Assembly: GCA_026770025.1 (NCBI GenBank)
Contig: JAMXDE010000003.1
Location: forward strand, 2,728,001-2,792,000
DNA: 64,000 nt
Direction: 5' to 3'
From: Craspedostauros australis
Taxonomy: Eukaryota > Bacillariophyta > Bacillariophyceae > Mastogloiales > Achnanthaceae
Position 1 is the first letter of the stretch. Every line of letters begins with the position of its first letter. Under the pieces are notes generated by a model. The model was not told where the DNA came from. It saw only the letters and a program-made list of their open reading frames with translations, and searched no databases. This document shows positions 1-10,760 of the stretch, piece after piece. A program made the translations under genes and the position numbers.

Positions 1-280
1 CGGGAGACTACCGGGATTGGGTTGCCCGGATGGCACCTGGTGACGTCCCTGAACACAAGTTCACGCCTCCACCATCGTCGTCGATGAAGACGAAGAACAT
101 TGCTCTCGTCCACTCCGCTTCCATGTTTGACGTTGTGTTCGCAGCAGGAGATGATGATTGGAGTACGAGCGCGATGCAGTATTATTGCAGGCGAACTACC
201 TGTGCACTTCGAAGATTGGGCGCTGCCGCTGTCCGATGCCGCTCGATGCCGTCGTTTCTCCATCCCCCACCCCCACCCAC
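1..280. other. Left-edge intergenic sequence, no gene seen
   Basis: This lies 3' of the 2OG oxygenase gene that ends at 281. Short open frames exist on both strands, but none resembles a known domain. I see no RNA gene. Confidence 0.5.
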
Positions 281-2494
281 CTATTCTTCTGATTGCTGCG
301 GTGGCTGTTGCTGCTCTCGCAGACGCTTCTCGCTGAGATTGGCGAAGACTACCATGAGATACCTGGTGCCCGACGTGATCTCCATGCCACCGTGAACGAG
401 ATCTCCCTGTTTCAACCATGGCGGTGGAAAGGACGACAAGGAGGTTGCAGCAGTATGGAAGTGGTTGCGATCAATGTTAGAAGCAGTAGCAAGAGATTGA
501 TGCAAGCATAGTGCTCTCGTATGGTACTCTATCTGATTCAACGGACATCCCCACTACGTGCATCATCAGAACAACGCAGGTATGTTACCGTGCCCGTCAT
601 GACCCAACTCACCGGATGCAACAGAAATTCACCATGCTCGATGCGCAACACTTTGCCGACCTCGGGAATGTAGGTTCCGCCTCCTCTGTACGACGATTTT
701 CTGGACAGCACCAGATTTGCCGTAATGTCGCAACGATCGTGATGCAGCTCGACTGTCGAACCACCAGATGGATGGATGGATGGATGGATGGCCATCACAT
801 TGATAATGAAGTTGAGTTTGAAACGACAGGTTGTGTCGCGGGGGACGACGAAGGACAGTGGACGAACAGAAGAAACTGAGTGAGAAATGTGTACAGATGT
901 GAATGATGAGTTGCGCCAACCATGTTTTCTTCCTTTCCGTTTGCGTGGCTCGAAGTGGCACAATCCAATTCGACCCTCTCCTCTGCAGCACATATATGAG
1001 CAGAGTCGAGCAGAGTTGAGCACCATGCTTACCTCCCGTATGACCCGTCGACACGGAATACTTGAGTATGTGCGGCTGGTTGCGATCCATGTAGACTTTC
1101 TGTGTTTTGTACAGGACGGTGATAGCATGCAGGATGTAGGAGAAGATTGGTTGCACCAACCGACGCATGCCAGGAATGTCCATCAAAGCCAGATCCTGCT
1201 TCGTCAACGAGTACAGCTCAGTCTTCCAACCACCTTCCAGCATGCTCGCGTACGACTCGGAGTGCGCGACGATGCGATCGAGCAAGTGCGTGTAGCTCGG
1301 TGGGAGCTTCAGACGGTAAACCCCAAGCGCCGGGTCGCCCACGATCTCATGCGGTGGAATCCACTGTTGCCCTCTCGGTTGCGGTTGTTGGAACGTGTAC
1401 GATAGGCTGTCTTTGGTGGTGGGAGCGAAGAACCTTGAGCGCCGTGCACCGTCATCACCATGCGCACGAGATCCAAGGTGATGCGGAGTCGATGATGTCG
1501 CGCAAAGTGCCGTGGGCATGGCGATGATGCGATTGCTTGTGCTTGCTGAAATCCTATCGGCGCTAGTCGATGTGGATCTCGTTCTTGCTGGTGTCACAGA
1601 TTGTCGTTTGCCATGACGCGCAGATTTCACAATCCAACCTTCGTCTGGGGATTTGCGATGATGTCCCTGTTCGGACCTCTCCACGCATTCATCGTGCAAA
1701 GAAAGAGAATACCGGATACTCGAGTGTGGATGTGATGGCAGATGCAATCCTTCCGCAACACGTGGCTGAAGCTGAGATCGCAACGCTGACGAAGACAGCC
1801 ACGGGGATGCGACGTATCCCCGCATCACGTGCTCCCATTGCTTTGGTGGCCTTGCGGTTGGAATCGACGACCGATGGCTGGCTGGCATGGAATTCTTAGT
1901 TGCCGGAGCCGTGTGTCGACCAGGATCAGTCCGATAGTACCCGCTGTTGCCTCCGAGGATCGTTGTCTGATGCCGCCCGTGGTAAGATCCCATTCCATAA
2001 TCCTCGGCTCGCTCCGATTGCAAGCTCTTGCGTTTGCTCTGGTGTGGTGGGCGCTGTCCAACGGCATCAGGTTGCTGCGTTGTTTGCCGACCCGTGCCAA
2101 TTGTAGAAGTGCGATGCTTGTAGACGTACTCGTACGCTGATGATTGGCTTTGTTCCTGCTGAGCCTGAGCACTGGTGCTTGCCCGTTCTGCCATTCCCAC
2201 GGTGTGGCTCGCTGTTGCCACGGCAGCTGAACCGTACGGCATGTTCGGTGGACGACAGTGTCGATCCTGAGGACGTGAACGAGACGGGACCATCCTGTAG
2301 GCACCTTCATCTCGCTGTCCGTCTGTTGCTAGCATTCCGTCGTCTTCGCGCCAGCTCCGAGCCGCGGGGTCTCTGCTGTTGCGGCGACCCATCGCGCTGG
2401 CTTCCACCCGGGTGAGCTTTCTGGGAGGTGATTGCAACTGAAACGGTGCACAGGACGACCGACTGCGTCGCGCTGCATTCGATGATGGGTTCAT
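281..2494 (-). CDS. 2-oxoglutarate/Fe(II) dioxygenase, PLOD/prolyl-4-hydroxylase-like, three exons
   Basis: The CDS is complement(join(281..406, 613..752, 1033..2494)), 575 aa. Both introns are GT-AG (753..1032 with donor GTAAGC, 407..612 with donor GTGAGT), and codon phase closes exactly across them. Residues 1-379 are low-complexity, rich in S, R, H and P, and probably disordered. Residues 380-575 form the catalytic module, recognisable by 'GGWKTELYSL' and 'DRNQPHILKYS'. The iron ligands sit on different exons: HxD at H491/D493 in exon 2 and H539 in exon 3 ('LVHGG'). The 2OG-binding Arg is R549 in 'GTRYLMVVF'. The family hydroxylates protein (Lys/Pro) or small substrates; the substrate here is unknown. 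The start is the first in-frame ATG (2494). Similar single-domain enzymes occur in diatoms and oomycetes, from memory of the family. An upstream exon cannot be excluded. Confidence 0.88.
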
Positions 2495-4286
2495 ATGAAA
2501 CAAGTGAGCATCAGATGCTCGTATCTGGGATTCTTGACACTGCCGTCGTTGTTTCGAAGGACTCCACGTATCGTTCGATGCGGAGGTTGTTCTGAGCGTG
2601 CACTGTCGTAGAATAGCTACTGATAGACTGTGGTGTCATGTGGTATTGTGTGCTGTGTGGGCGTGAATTTGTATCGTGTAGCATTGTGATGCAACGCAGT
2701 GCAGTGATGGCGACTCCTTCCAGAGGAGGCTCTTCTTTGTGTTGTCGTCGTTGTTGCTCCGACTGATGGACGCCAACTGATGGACGCCAACTGCGTGCAC
2801 GACGCATCATCCGTGGACCACGCAGTCGCAGAGAGCAGGCAAGGTTTGCTGGATGAGCGATGATGAAACGTTGGTGCTCCGAAGTTTGAAATTCGCAGGA
2901 GGGTTGCGTGAAGCAAAGCCACATGGTCGCGCACGAAACATCAGTTTCGCAGGTCGTGCTGTCGTCGGCAGCGTGTCAACGCCATCGTGAGGGATTGTTT
3001 TGGGAGTGGACTATGCCGTGTCATGTACATACAATACATATGTACTCTCCATGGTGCATGTCATCCCACATTCATTGCTCGTAGAATGCCTCGGAGCCAA
3101 GTTGGTTGTCGGAAGTGATGCCCATTGATGCGGGAAGAAGAATGTAGTGAGCAGAGCAGATCGTCGCATGGAGTATCGAGCATTGTGTACAACTCCTCCT
3201 GGAGAATCGCCACGCAACGATGAGGTGATTGCGATTGATGGAACTCTCCACATCAATTGGGCGCACATGCTCCTTTTTCGTCTTGCATTCGGAGAACATT
3301 GATACTCGGCGCGGCTCGTCACTGAATGTTCCGCCAGGAGAGTTGATGTCATCGCCATCAACAAACAGAAACAGAGAGAGAGAGAGCGAAATCCATCACC
3401 AACACTATTTTGTGTTGTGTGGTGGATGGGAAGAATCTTGCGGATACGCCAGTGTGTGGACGTTGAATTACCGTTATGAAATCATGCGGATTTACGCTGG
3501 TTGGTTGTGATCCTTCCTGACGGACTTGCCAATGGCAGTTCCCGCAACAACTGGCGGCACACATGTATTTTAAATGCAAGTCGGAAGGCGCCGAGCACAT
3601 GGCGAGAGATGGTTTGAACGGACATTTTGTGACCAACAACATGCGACATGTTTTGAAGACTTGGTTTGTTGTCCCGCGATTGTACGTTTGATGTCACGAG
3701 AAACATTGACAAAGAGTTGGGGATCTGTTTGTGGTGTGTCTGGATGTCGCATGTTGACGAATCTGCACCAAGATTGCTGTTGTTGCTGTTGTTGTTGTTG
3801 TGGTCGTCGCCGGAAGAGAGAACACGATGGTGATGGAGAAGCAGGCGGAGGGAGGGCAACCAAGAAAGAGAGAGGGTGAGAGAAGCGCGAGAGAGCGAGA
3901 GAGATGCCCCAGTTGAGAAAGGAGGGGGCTTCCTGTCTTCGCGAACCATTCCGCAGTGAACATTCATCGACATTGCGGTGATGGAACACACAAGAGCACA
4001 ACATCATCTTCCCTGCTCGATCAATAGCCCGTCCTCCACTTCGTATCAGCCGTCATACTACATGAGAGAGTTGATTCTTGCATCCGCAACTGATCGCATA
4101 CTGCACAAGTAATCGTACCAACAACAGAATAATCGAGACGCGCACGAAGCAACAAGGAGAGGGCGTGGTGGCAGTAGTCGTACCACACGGATACCACCCG
4201 CTGCAAGTATAAGCACGACCACTCGTGCATGTGAACATCGGAGTGGCTTGATCTCAAAAGTTTCGATCAATCCAAAGCATCTCCCA
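2495..4286. other. Long gene-free interval between divergent genes
   Basis: About 1.8 kb separates the oxygenase (-) from the TPR gene (+), so it should hold both promoters. It contains an AG run near 3371-3388, a CTG/TTG run near 3775-3800, and a GA-rich stretch near 3865-3905. Short frames on both strands are low-complexity and match no domain. A promoter candidate at 4174-4185 is listed separately. Confidence 0.5.
4174..4185 (+). promoter_or_regulatory. Candidate promoter element GTAGTCGTACCA
   Basis: This 12-mer lies 101 nt before the ATG of the TPR gene, on the coding strand. The same 12-mer occurs 79 nt before the RIT1-like ATG, and an 11/12 match in the same relative orientation lies 85 nt before the GT92-like ATG. 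A role as initiator or factor site is inference. Confidence 0.35.
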
Positions 4287-6149
4287 ATGGTGGATCGTGC
4301 CGCGGAGGTGAGTGGGATGGGCACCCGTCTCGCCTCCATCCGCAGCAATGAGATAAGGCAATACCGGCAGTACAATCGTTCCCGTCACTATCGTCAACGC
4401 AATCAACATTACCAGCAGCAGCAACAGCAGCAGCAGAACCAACAACTGCAAGATCATCAACAGCAACAGCAACAGCAACAGCAAGAACCAGAACACAACC
4501 ATGTGACCATCGACATCGACATGGCGTCGCTGGACAGCAGCCCCACTTTGATGGATCCGCAGAGGGGCAAGTCGCTGTGGGACCCAAGAACGGGCCATAC
4601 ATCTAGCAACACTGGAAGCTCCACGACAGGGTCGTCCCAAAGCGACGAGGAAGCTTCGATGCAGAATGTCAAATCGTCGCCGTCATCTTCGGATCGTGCG
4701 ATGGAGGACACCAAGGACATCAAACACATCAAGGACATGAAAAACATGCATACAATCACAACGAAGGAACTCAAGGCTCCATGTGATTCCACTCTGAGGC
4801 GTGGGAGTCCACGATCCGTAATGGCAATGCCAACGTCACCAGCACATACAAGCGCATCGCCCACTTCGCAATATCAACATACTCAGGCAACCGATACACC
4901 CAGTACACCCAGTAAAATCAATACAAAGAGCACAAAGAGTACAAACAGCACAACGAAGTATGGACATCAAGATGAGCGTGATCAACACCCACACAACACG
5001 CACGACACGAACGACACGCAACACCGTGATATTCGTGGTCATCGTGACAATCACAGGCTTCAACAGCGACATCAGATCATCACCACACCATATCGCAACG
5101 AAGGGAGGTCATTGGATGGGATCCGGAGAATCGCTCTCTTCCCCTCGGACAAAACAGCCTCTGGCGATGACAGAACTTCGTACAGCCAAGCCACTGACAT
5201 CACTCGCACCACACGCACGGCCCGAAGCACAGCAGCCATAGCCTCCGCATCGGCCATTGGGTCCATATCCGAGCGCATCACGATGAAGACGTACGCTTTG
5301 GGTGATCCTGCTCACGTCAACGTTGGCGAACAGCAACGGCGGCATCTTCGAGCACAAGCATCAACACATGCAACGGTGTACGAGGAGCAAGCCGGCCTGC
5401 TCAAGGTTGCATCCAAACAATCGCGTAACAACAACATGCACGACCAATATGCGCATCAGCATCACCTTCAACATCACCTCCAACAGCTGCATCAGCAGCA
5501 GGAACATGAACAGCGACGACAACGAGAACTGCAACAAACCTTCCACGCTGAGATTCTTGCATCGCGGACGGTAACGTACGGCGTGATCCATCGACAGACA
5601 GCAAAGGCAGCCTTCGACCAAGGATGCGCGTACCTGCGCAACGAGGCCTTCGAGGAGGCGCATCGTTCCTTCTACTCGGCCTACCGCATATGGAGCACGA
5701 TGGAGGGCAGAACCACGTTGAGCGCCGCCAAGGCCTTGGATGCCATGGCGGAGACCAACTTGAGAGCGGACCGACCGGACAAGGCCGAGAAACAGATCGA
5801 GACGGCCGTGTCGATCCGCGTGCGGGAATTGGGACCGTGGCATGTGGATACTGTGGAGAGCTTCAACAAGTACGCGGGCGTCGCGTTGCGGCAGGGCAAT
5901 CACGCGCTGGCCGCGAGACGCTACGAGCAGGTGCTGGCCGTTCGCATGGCCATATTCACCCAATGCCATCCCTCTGTGGCTGTCACGGCGCAGACGCTCG
6001 CCAACGTGTACAAGGAACAAGACGAGATCCACAAATCCCAGACATTCTTCAACCTCGCCGCGGATGTCTACACCAAGATGGGGATGCCATCTCAACATCC
6101 CACGATCCTGGGCCTCATCAAGGATCGTGATCGGTTGCAGGAGATCTAG
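4287..6149 (+). CDS. Q-rich protein with C-terminal kinesin-light-chain-like TPRs
   Basis: A single-exon gene of 620 aa. The open frame extends 39 nt upstream, but 4287 is the first ATG (context CCAATGG). Residues 30-70 carry glutamine tracts, and residues 70-430 are polar and repetitive (T, H, Q and K-rich). Residues about 436-610 are alpha-helical TPR repeats spaced like those of kinesin light chain or the TPR_12 family: 'AFDQGCAYLRNEAFEEAHRS', a second unit around 'ALDAMAETNLRADRPDKAEK', and a third around 'KYAGVALRQGNHALAARRYE'. TPRs bind other proteins, so an adaptor or scaffold role is likely, but nothing indicates the partner. No signal peptide or membrane segment is seen. A second Q/H-rich block around residues 395-430 directly precedes the TPRs. 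Confidence 0.82.
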   Translation: MVDRAAEVSGMGTRLASIRSNEIRQYRQYNRSRHYRQRNQHYQQQQQQQQNQQLQDHQQQQQQQQQEPEHNHVTIDIDMASLDSSPTLMDPQRGKSLWDPRTGHTSSNTGSSTTGSSQSDEEASMQNVKSSPSSSDRAMEDTKDIKHIKDMKNMHTITTKELKAPCDSTLRRGSPRSVMAMPTSPAHTSASPTSQYQHTQATDTPSTPSKINTKSTKSTNSTTKYGHQDERDQHPHNTHDTNDTQHRDIRGHRDNHRLQQRHQIITTPYRNEGRSLDGIRRIALFPSDKTASGDDRTSYSQATDITRTTRTARSTAAIASASAIGSISERITMKTYALGDPAHVNVGEQQRRHLRAQASTHATVYEEQAGLLKVASKQSRNNNMHDQYAHQHHLQHHLQQLHQQQEHEQRRQRELQQTFHAEILASRTVTYGVIHRQTAKAAFDQGCAYLRNEAFEEAHRSFYSAYRIWSTMEGRTTLSAAKALDAMAETNLRADRPDKAEKQIETAVSIRVRELGPWHVDTVESFNKYAGVALRQGNHALAARRYEQVLAVRMAIFTQCHPSVAVTAQTLANVYKEQDEIHKSQTFFNLAADVYTKMGMPSQHPTILGLIKDRDRLQEI

Positions 6150-6677
6150 ACACACGCATCCACAAACGCAAACGCACACGAAAACTCCAGGATCCTGCAA
6201 CTCACTTACTACACTCTGGAAGAATACCAGACATGCATACTATATTACAAACGATTTCATAGTACTTCATTGCATCATATCATCGTTCTCACATGACAAG
6301 CAGCCTCACATTGTACCAGCACTCTTGAAAGGACGCTTCATCTTCCATCTTCGAGTCTCTGTAGCCTTCGTCTATGTGGGACTTCATTCGATTTTCGGTT
6401 CGCATTTCAAATCTGTCAGTCATTCAAGTGGGTCATCGAAAAGAGAATCGTGGAAAACATGAATACTTCTGCTTGATGTGAACTTACCGAGGCTTCCGCG
6501 GAAACGGACGATGGCATCAACAACATCATGGAAACGGACACTTGGCGCGCCATAAACGGAGCGAAAGGGAACGCTTTGCAGCAGATGTAGTCGTACCATC
6601 ATCACGTCGTTACCACCAACGACGTGTTGATGGCAACGCGAATTCAGTGGTGACGAAGGCTTAGAATTCCCCATGCG
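6150..6677. other. Intergenic region between two + strand genes
   Basis: This is the 3' end of the TPR gene and the promoter of the RIT1-like gene. The only feature seen is the GTAGTCGTACCA element at 6587-6598. Confidence 0.5.
6587..6598 (+). promoter_or_regulatory. Candidate promoter element GTAGTCGTACCA (second copy)
   Basis: Identical over 12 bases to 4174-4185, in the same orientation relative to the gene, 79 nt before the ATG at 6678. Function is inferred from the shared position only. Confidence 0.35.
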
Positions 6678-9125
6678 ATGACATCCAAAAAGGATCGCAA
6701 GAAGCTCGCATGCAAACCCCGCCACCGTCTCTGCTCGATCGTGTACGATGTCGAAACGCGCTTGCGCCCACTCGTGCAAGCACTGAATCAACATGGCTGG
6801 AACGAGCAGCACACGCAACCGATTCCATTGCTGGCCAATGAACGATGCGGATCCTGGTACACGTACCCGTTCCACTTGGATGCACTGCAATCGCTGTCAA
6901 GCTGCTACTTCAAGAGCACGGATGGCCATGCGCGCATGTGGCACGTCAGCTTGAAGCGCCTCAATCTCCGATTGATTGAGTTGTTGTCACAGCAGCAGCA
7001 GCAGCAACAGGCGGGCAGCGACGCATGGCAACCAGGCGTCATTCTTGTGGATGCCTCCGTCCGCAAGGTGCTTCCAGACAGCATGTCCAAAACCATACCA
7101 ATCTGGGCCGCCGTGATCAATGCCTTGGTGCTGCGATATCGCGGCGAGGGAATCGGAGGGAGATCGTATGATGCACAGCCATCTCATGAGTCTGCGCCAT
7201 GGGATACGTCGTTGCACGTGCCCGCGCATGCTGTTGCGGAAGAGGAACGATGCGCCATCGGGAACTTGCTGGATCAACGCGTGGAGGAAATGTACACGTC
7301 AGGTGTCATCATCGACCGCGAATGGCTTGTCCGATCAATGCGCAAGCCGTTGCGATGCGTTTGGCTTCCGCCTGACATTTCGGGAGATGGCATTTCCACT
7401 TTCCTGCAAGAAGAGGCGTGCAGAAGCAATCGCAATGCCGATACCAGTGGCGATAGCCATGCCAACAGCTTCCGATCATTCCAAGCACATCTCAACGAGC
7501 TGCGGCGTCGATACTACGTTCTGCTGTGTATCAACGCATCAGATCGTAACGACAGACACCGATGGCTGAATTTGGATGATCCCCACGTTGGGCAGAAATT
7601 CGTTTACTTGCCAGGATCGGCCGACGATCATGAATCCTGGTCAAGCAGCCCGCACTTCTCGCCCAACTTGTTTTGGGCCAACAAGGTGGAGCTGCTGTCC
7701 CTGCGTGGGAGCAGGGACGACGACAACGGCGACCTCGATACAAGTCAAAGAGCTGTCGGTGGCAGCAAGCAACAAGCAGGCGCTACTCGCAACGACAACA
7801 GCAACGTGACTCATGCACCACTGCAGAGCCAAAATCAGACTGGCAACACAGAAGGCATCGACGACAACAGCACTCGGAATGGAACACATGACGATCAGAC
7901 CGAGCAACGCTTGCAACGTCTCATACAGACTTATCTGCGACGGAGACAGTCGGGCAGCGCAGAATTCGATTCCAATATGGCCAGAGGCTCATCAGCATCG
8001 GGCTGGAATGCTGTTGGCAAAACGAGACTGGCGATCGGTTCACGTCGAGCTGGACGGCCACCGGAGTGTTGGAATCAATTCTCAGCCATCCTCAATGTCA
8101 CAACCACAGAATATGAAGGTATTCATGATTCCCACAATAACGACAATCGTCAGAGTAAGGGAAGCAGCGGGAGCGAGAATGGCGCGGATCGCAAAGCTCA
8201 GGCTTCAACAGAACCACCAGCAGAATCATCATCACCATCGGCGCTGACAACGAAACCAGAAATCGCAGCGGCAAAACGTGAGCAAAACGAAACCGTATCA
8301 CGGTACTATTTGCAGCTGCTAGTCGAAGAAGGTAAACGAGACAAGATGGGACTCGAGAAGTGGCTCACCGTCGGAATCGTCTTCTGCGTGACACATCTCC
8401 TGTCTCTCGCGCATCAGCAAAGAGCACAGGTGCGACCGCTCTCTGATGCACCAATCGTCCTCATCCATTGCGCACAAGGCAAGGATCGGTCCGTGGCTGT
8501 GGCGATGGCGGTCGTTCTCATCTTTGCCAAGCTCGACTCGTTTCCATTGCGATGGGATTGGGAGCTCATGGAGTTGGTAGCAAGGAATTGGATTGGCAAT
8601 CGAGATGTCAATGTCGCCGTGACTGACCAAGCCGCGGCAAATGCAGACGGCAACGCGGTCGATGATCTGGCAGAGTGCGATGGGTGCGATCCCCAATCGC
8701 GCTCGGGCCTTTCCGCAGATTTCGTGGAGCGATTGAAAGGACATGAAGGCCGAGACTTGCTGCTCGATTGGGTATCAGTGGCCCGTCGTCATCGTCATCG
8801 TCTTCACCACCGCCACCATCAGCTCTCAGCTCCATCACGGCCATTTCAATTGCATTCCGAAGTAACACACAAGGCAGGAATAATTGAGGATTCAGCCCCC
8901 GCCTCCGCCGCTATCAAATCCATTCCTTCCAATTCCGAGTCTGGCGATGACGACAAAGAAACACGTATCAACAGCGAAGATGCGCCGTTTGCTTCGAAGG
9001 AACATATCCGTGTCGTGTTGCATTGGATTCGGCAGGACCGCGAGCATGCGGAGCCCACGCGATCAACGCTCCAGAAACTGAACCGGTATTTCCTGAGTCG
9101 CAGCCATGAAGACTCTAGAGAGTAA
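6678..9125 (+). CDS. RIT1: RIT1-like tRNA A64-2'-O-ribosylphosphate transferase
   Basis: Single exon, 815 aa. RIT1 adds 2'-O-ribosyl phosphate to A64 of cytoplasmic initiator tRNA-Met, which keeps it out of elongation; this is known from fungi and plants. The N-terminal half shows the family blocks 'LLANERCGSWY', 'CYFKSTDGHARMWHVSLKRL', 'GVILVDASVRK' and 'SMSKTIPIWAAVINAL' (residues about 55-155). The C-terminal half has the DUSP-like loop 'HCAQGKDRSVAVAMAVV', with CX5R formed by C598 and R604. Between them lies a long low-complexity insertion (about 340-540, rich in N, D, Q, S and G) that makes the protein much longer than the roughly 510-residue yeast enzyme. A Q run (about 104-110) interrupts the N-terminal domain. 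The ATG at 6678 is the first in frame. The gene is convergent with the GT92-like gene. Confidence 0.9.
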   Translation: MTSKKDRKKLACKPRHRLCSIVYDVETRLRPLVQALNQHGWNEQHTQPIPLLANERCGSWYTYPFHLDALQSLSSCYFKSTDGHARMWHVSLKRLNLRLIELLSQQQQQQQAGSDAWQPGVILVDASVRKVLPDSMSKTIPIWAAVINALVLRYRGEGIGGRSYDAQPSHESAPWDTSLHVPAHAVAEEERCAIGNLLDQRVEEMYTSGVIIDREWLVRSMRKPLRCVWLPPDISGDGISTFLQEEACRSNRNADTSGDSHANSFRSFQAHLNELRRRYYVLLCINASDRNDRHRWLNLDDPHVGQKFVYLPGSADDHESWSSSPHFSPNLFWANKVELLSLRGSRDDDNGDLDTSQRAVGGSKQQAGATRNDNSNVTHAPLQSQNQTGNTEGIDDNSTRNGTHDDQTEQRLQRLIQTYLRRRQSGSAEFDSNMARGSSASGWNAVGKTRLAIGSRRAGRPPECWNQFSAILNVTTTEYEGIHDSHNNDNRQSKGSSGSENGADRKAQASTEPPAESSSPSALTTKPEIAAAKREQNETVSRYYLQLLVEEGKRDKMGLEKWLTVGIVFCVTHLLSLAHQQRAQVRPLSDAPIVLIHCAQGKDRSVAVAMAVVLIFAKLDSFPLRWDWELMELVARNWIGNRDVNVAVTDQAAANADGNAVDDLAECDGCDPQSRSGLSADFVERLKGHEGRDLLLDWVSVARRHRHRLHHRHHQLSAPSRPFQLHSEVTHKAGIIEDSAPASAAIKSIPSNSESGDDDKETRINSEDAPFASKEHIRVVLHWIRQDREHAEPTRSTLQKLNRYFLSRSHEDSRE

Positions 9126-9371
9126 GAACTATGGTACGAGTACAAGCAATGAGAGAATTGTGTACTATTCGACATTGTTCAAACTGCATTCATTGGTCGA
9201 CGTTGGAGTGCATGCATGCCGTATTAACCTGCTCTGAAGGTTGTGGCGAGACAGAAAGTCGTATCCCAGCAAGCACACACACTCCACCCAATGAGGCCTG
9301 GCATCATGCCAGTGCGAGAGTGTCCTCGCGAATTAAAAATCACCGCCCAAGTGTTTGTCTCATTGTGTTGA

Positions 9372-10760
9372 TTATGGTGCTTCCGATTGCAACGCGGTTC
9401 GTTCGATCATGCGCAGCAAAGGGCCTCGAGGGTCGTACGGGCTCAAGCAATCATCGCCGCACGGCAGCTCTATCCGTTGCATTGCAGTGTCTGGATTGTA
9501 CGGGCTACCAGCGCCATGCAACAGCCGCTTTGTGTTCTCGACCCCGAAGTGTTCCACGAATCCCTGGATCCAAGATCGTGCTTCATCACCGCAGGGAGGT
9601 CCTGGATTTTTTATGGATCTGTTGCCGGCGTCGTGCCACTTATCAGTCCTGTTTTCCATCTTGTCACGCCGGTCGTTCCGATTCAGAAAGCTCTCGTAGG
9701 ATCCGATGTAGTGGTTGATTCGGAGGATATCGTGTTGCTGTCCCCATGCACTCGGACATTGATCCAGCAAGAGCTGATGGGTGGATATCTTCCGCTTCGC
9801 AAAGTGCAGCCTGGACACATCCCCGATCGCCTTGCCGAAGTACTTCTGCCCTTCAGTGTGCCGAAATCGAAGCGTCTGAAATCGATACGGGTCCAGGAAG
9901 TCGGGGACTCCGCGACGGACATGTTCATCCGGACTTTCCATGGGGCTGTACTGCAGGCGCAGCAAGGTCACGCACTTGCCTTCGAACTGGCTTTCCCCTC
10001 CCATGGCTTGACGCTGTTGGATGAGCTGCAAGAGGTTGAAGACGCTGCCCGGCTGTGACAGCCTCTGCGATACGTTGGCCACCTCGTCACTTCTGAAGAC
10101 GATGAATTCATCCGTGTCGATGAACATGGTCCACGTGCGGTTGTTCTCTTGAAGGTGCATCGCGCAACCGCGATAGAACTCCGCCTGGTTCCTCAGATGG
10201 ACGGTGTAGTCCCGCGTGCCACGTTGCTCCGGATCCGCCGTTCGCAGCACAGCCCGTTCCAGGGCCTGGATCCGTAGCAGCTGATTCTTGTCCGCAATGA
10301 ATTGCGTCTGATTTTGCCACACCTTGATCTCCATGAGTCCCTCCCACCGTCTCACGATGGGTTCGAGGTGCTGAGTGCTCTTTGGATCTCGGAAGATGAT
10401 GAGGGTCCGCAGTGAGAAGGTGTAGTACTGGTACGCAATCCATTCAACCAGTCGTTGGGAGTCATCCATCCAGATGAGACATGCCGACGACGCGTTGCGC
10501 GCATCAATGTCCAGGGAAGGCGGCGGCTGGATCGGGACGTGGATCGTGGTGGAGTCACTCATGTCATGCCCGTTGGCATCAATTGATGCGCTTCCATGGT
10601 GGGCCTCGGTGGTAAAGTACGCATTCCTTGAGTTGCCGCTTCGGAGATCGATGGATCGAATGGGCGACCGCAGGATTGACAGCACGCTGATGACCAACAG
10701 AGACGCAACTGCAATGATCGCTTTGTTGTTCCTCTTTGGAAGCGTCGTTGCCGATTCCAT
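9372..10760 (-). CDS. GT92-like (DUF23) glycosyltransferase, type II membrane protein
   Basis: Single exon, 462 aa. ATG 10760 is the first in frame (open 30 nt upstream without ATG). A short basic N-terminus is followed by one hydrophobic segment at about 13-30, then a Ser/Thr-rich stem, so this is a Golgi-type II topology. The lumenal domain carries GT92 hallmarks: 'CLIWMDDSQRLVEWIAYQYY' (94-113), a 'FRDP' loop, 'NQAEFYRGCAMHL', and the metal-binding 'FIDTDEFIVF' (DTDE at 215-218). GT92 members include animal and plant beta-galactosyltransferases acting on glycans. Donor and acceptor here cannot be read from sequence. The promoter candidate at 10846-10857 lies 85 nt upstream. Confidence 0.85.
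   Translation of the reverse strand: MESATTLPKRNNKAIIAVASLLVISVLSILRSPIRSIDLRSGNSRNAYFTTEAHHGSASIDANGHDMSDSTTIHVPIQPPPSLDIDARNASSACLIWMDDSQRLVEWIAYQYYTFSLRTLIIFRDPKSTQHLEPIVRRWEGLMEIKVWQNQTQFIADKNQLLRIQALERAVLRTADPEQRGTRDYTVHLRNQAEFYRGCAMHLQENNRTWTMFIDTDEFIVFRSDEVANVSQRLSQPGSVFNLLQLIQQRQAMGGESQFEGKCVTLLRLQYSPMESPDEHVRRGVPDFLDPYRFQTLRFRHTEGQKYFGKAIGDVSRLHFAKRKISTHQLLLDQCPSAWGQQHDILRINHYIGSYESFLNRNDRRDKMENRTDKWHDAGNRSIKNPGPPCGDEARSWIQGFVEHFGVENTKRLLHGAGSPYNPDTAMQRIELPCGDDCLSPYDPRGPLLRMIERTALQSEAP

Noticed and set aside
2511..2934. Two overlapping minus-strand frames of 105-137 codons upstream of the oxygenase
   Set aside because: No domain, no conserved pattern, mutually overlapping; more likely 5' flank.
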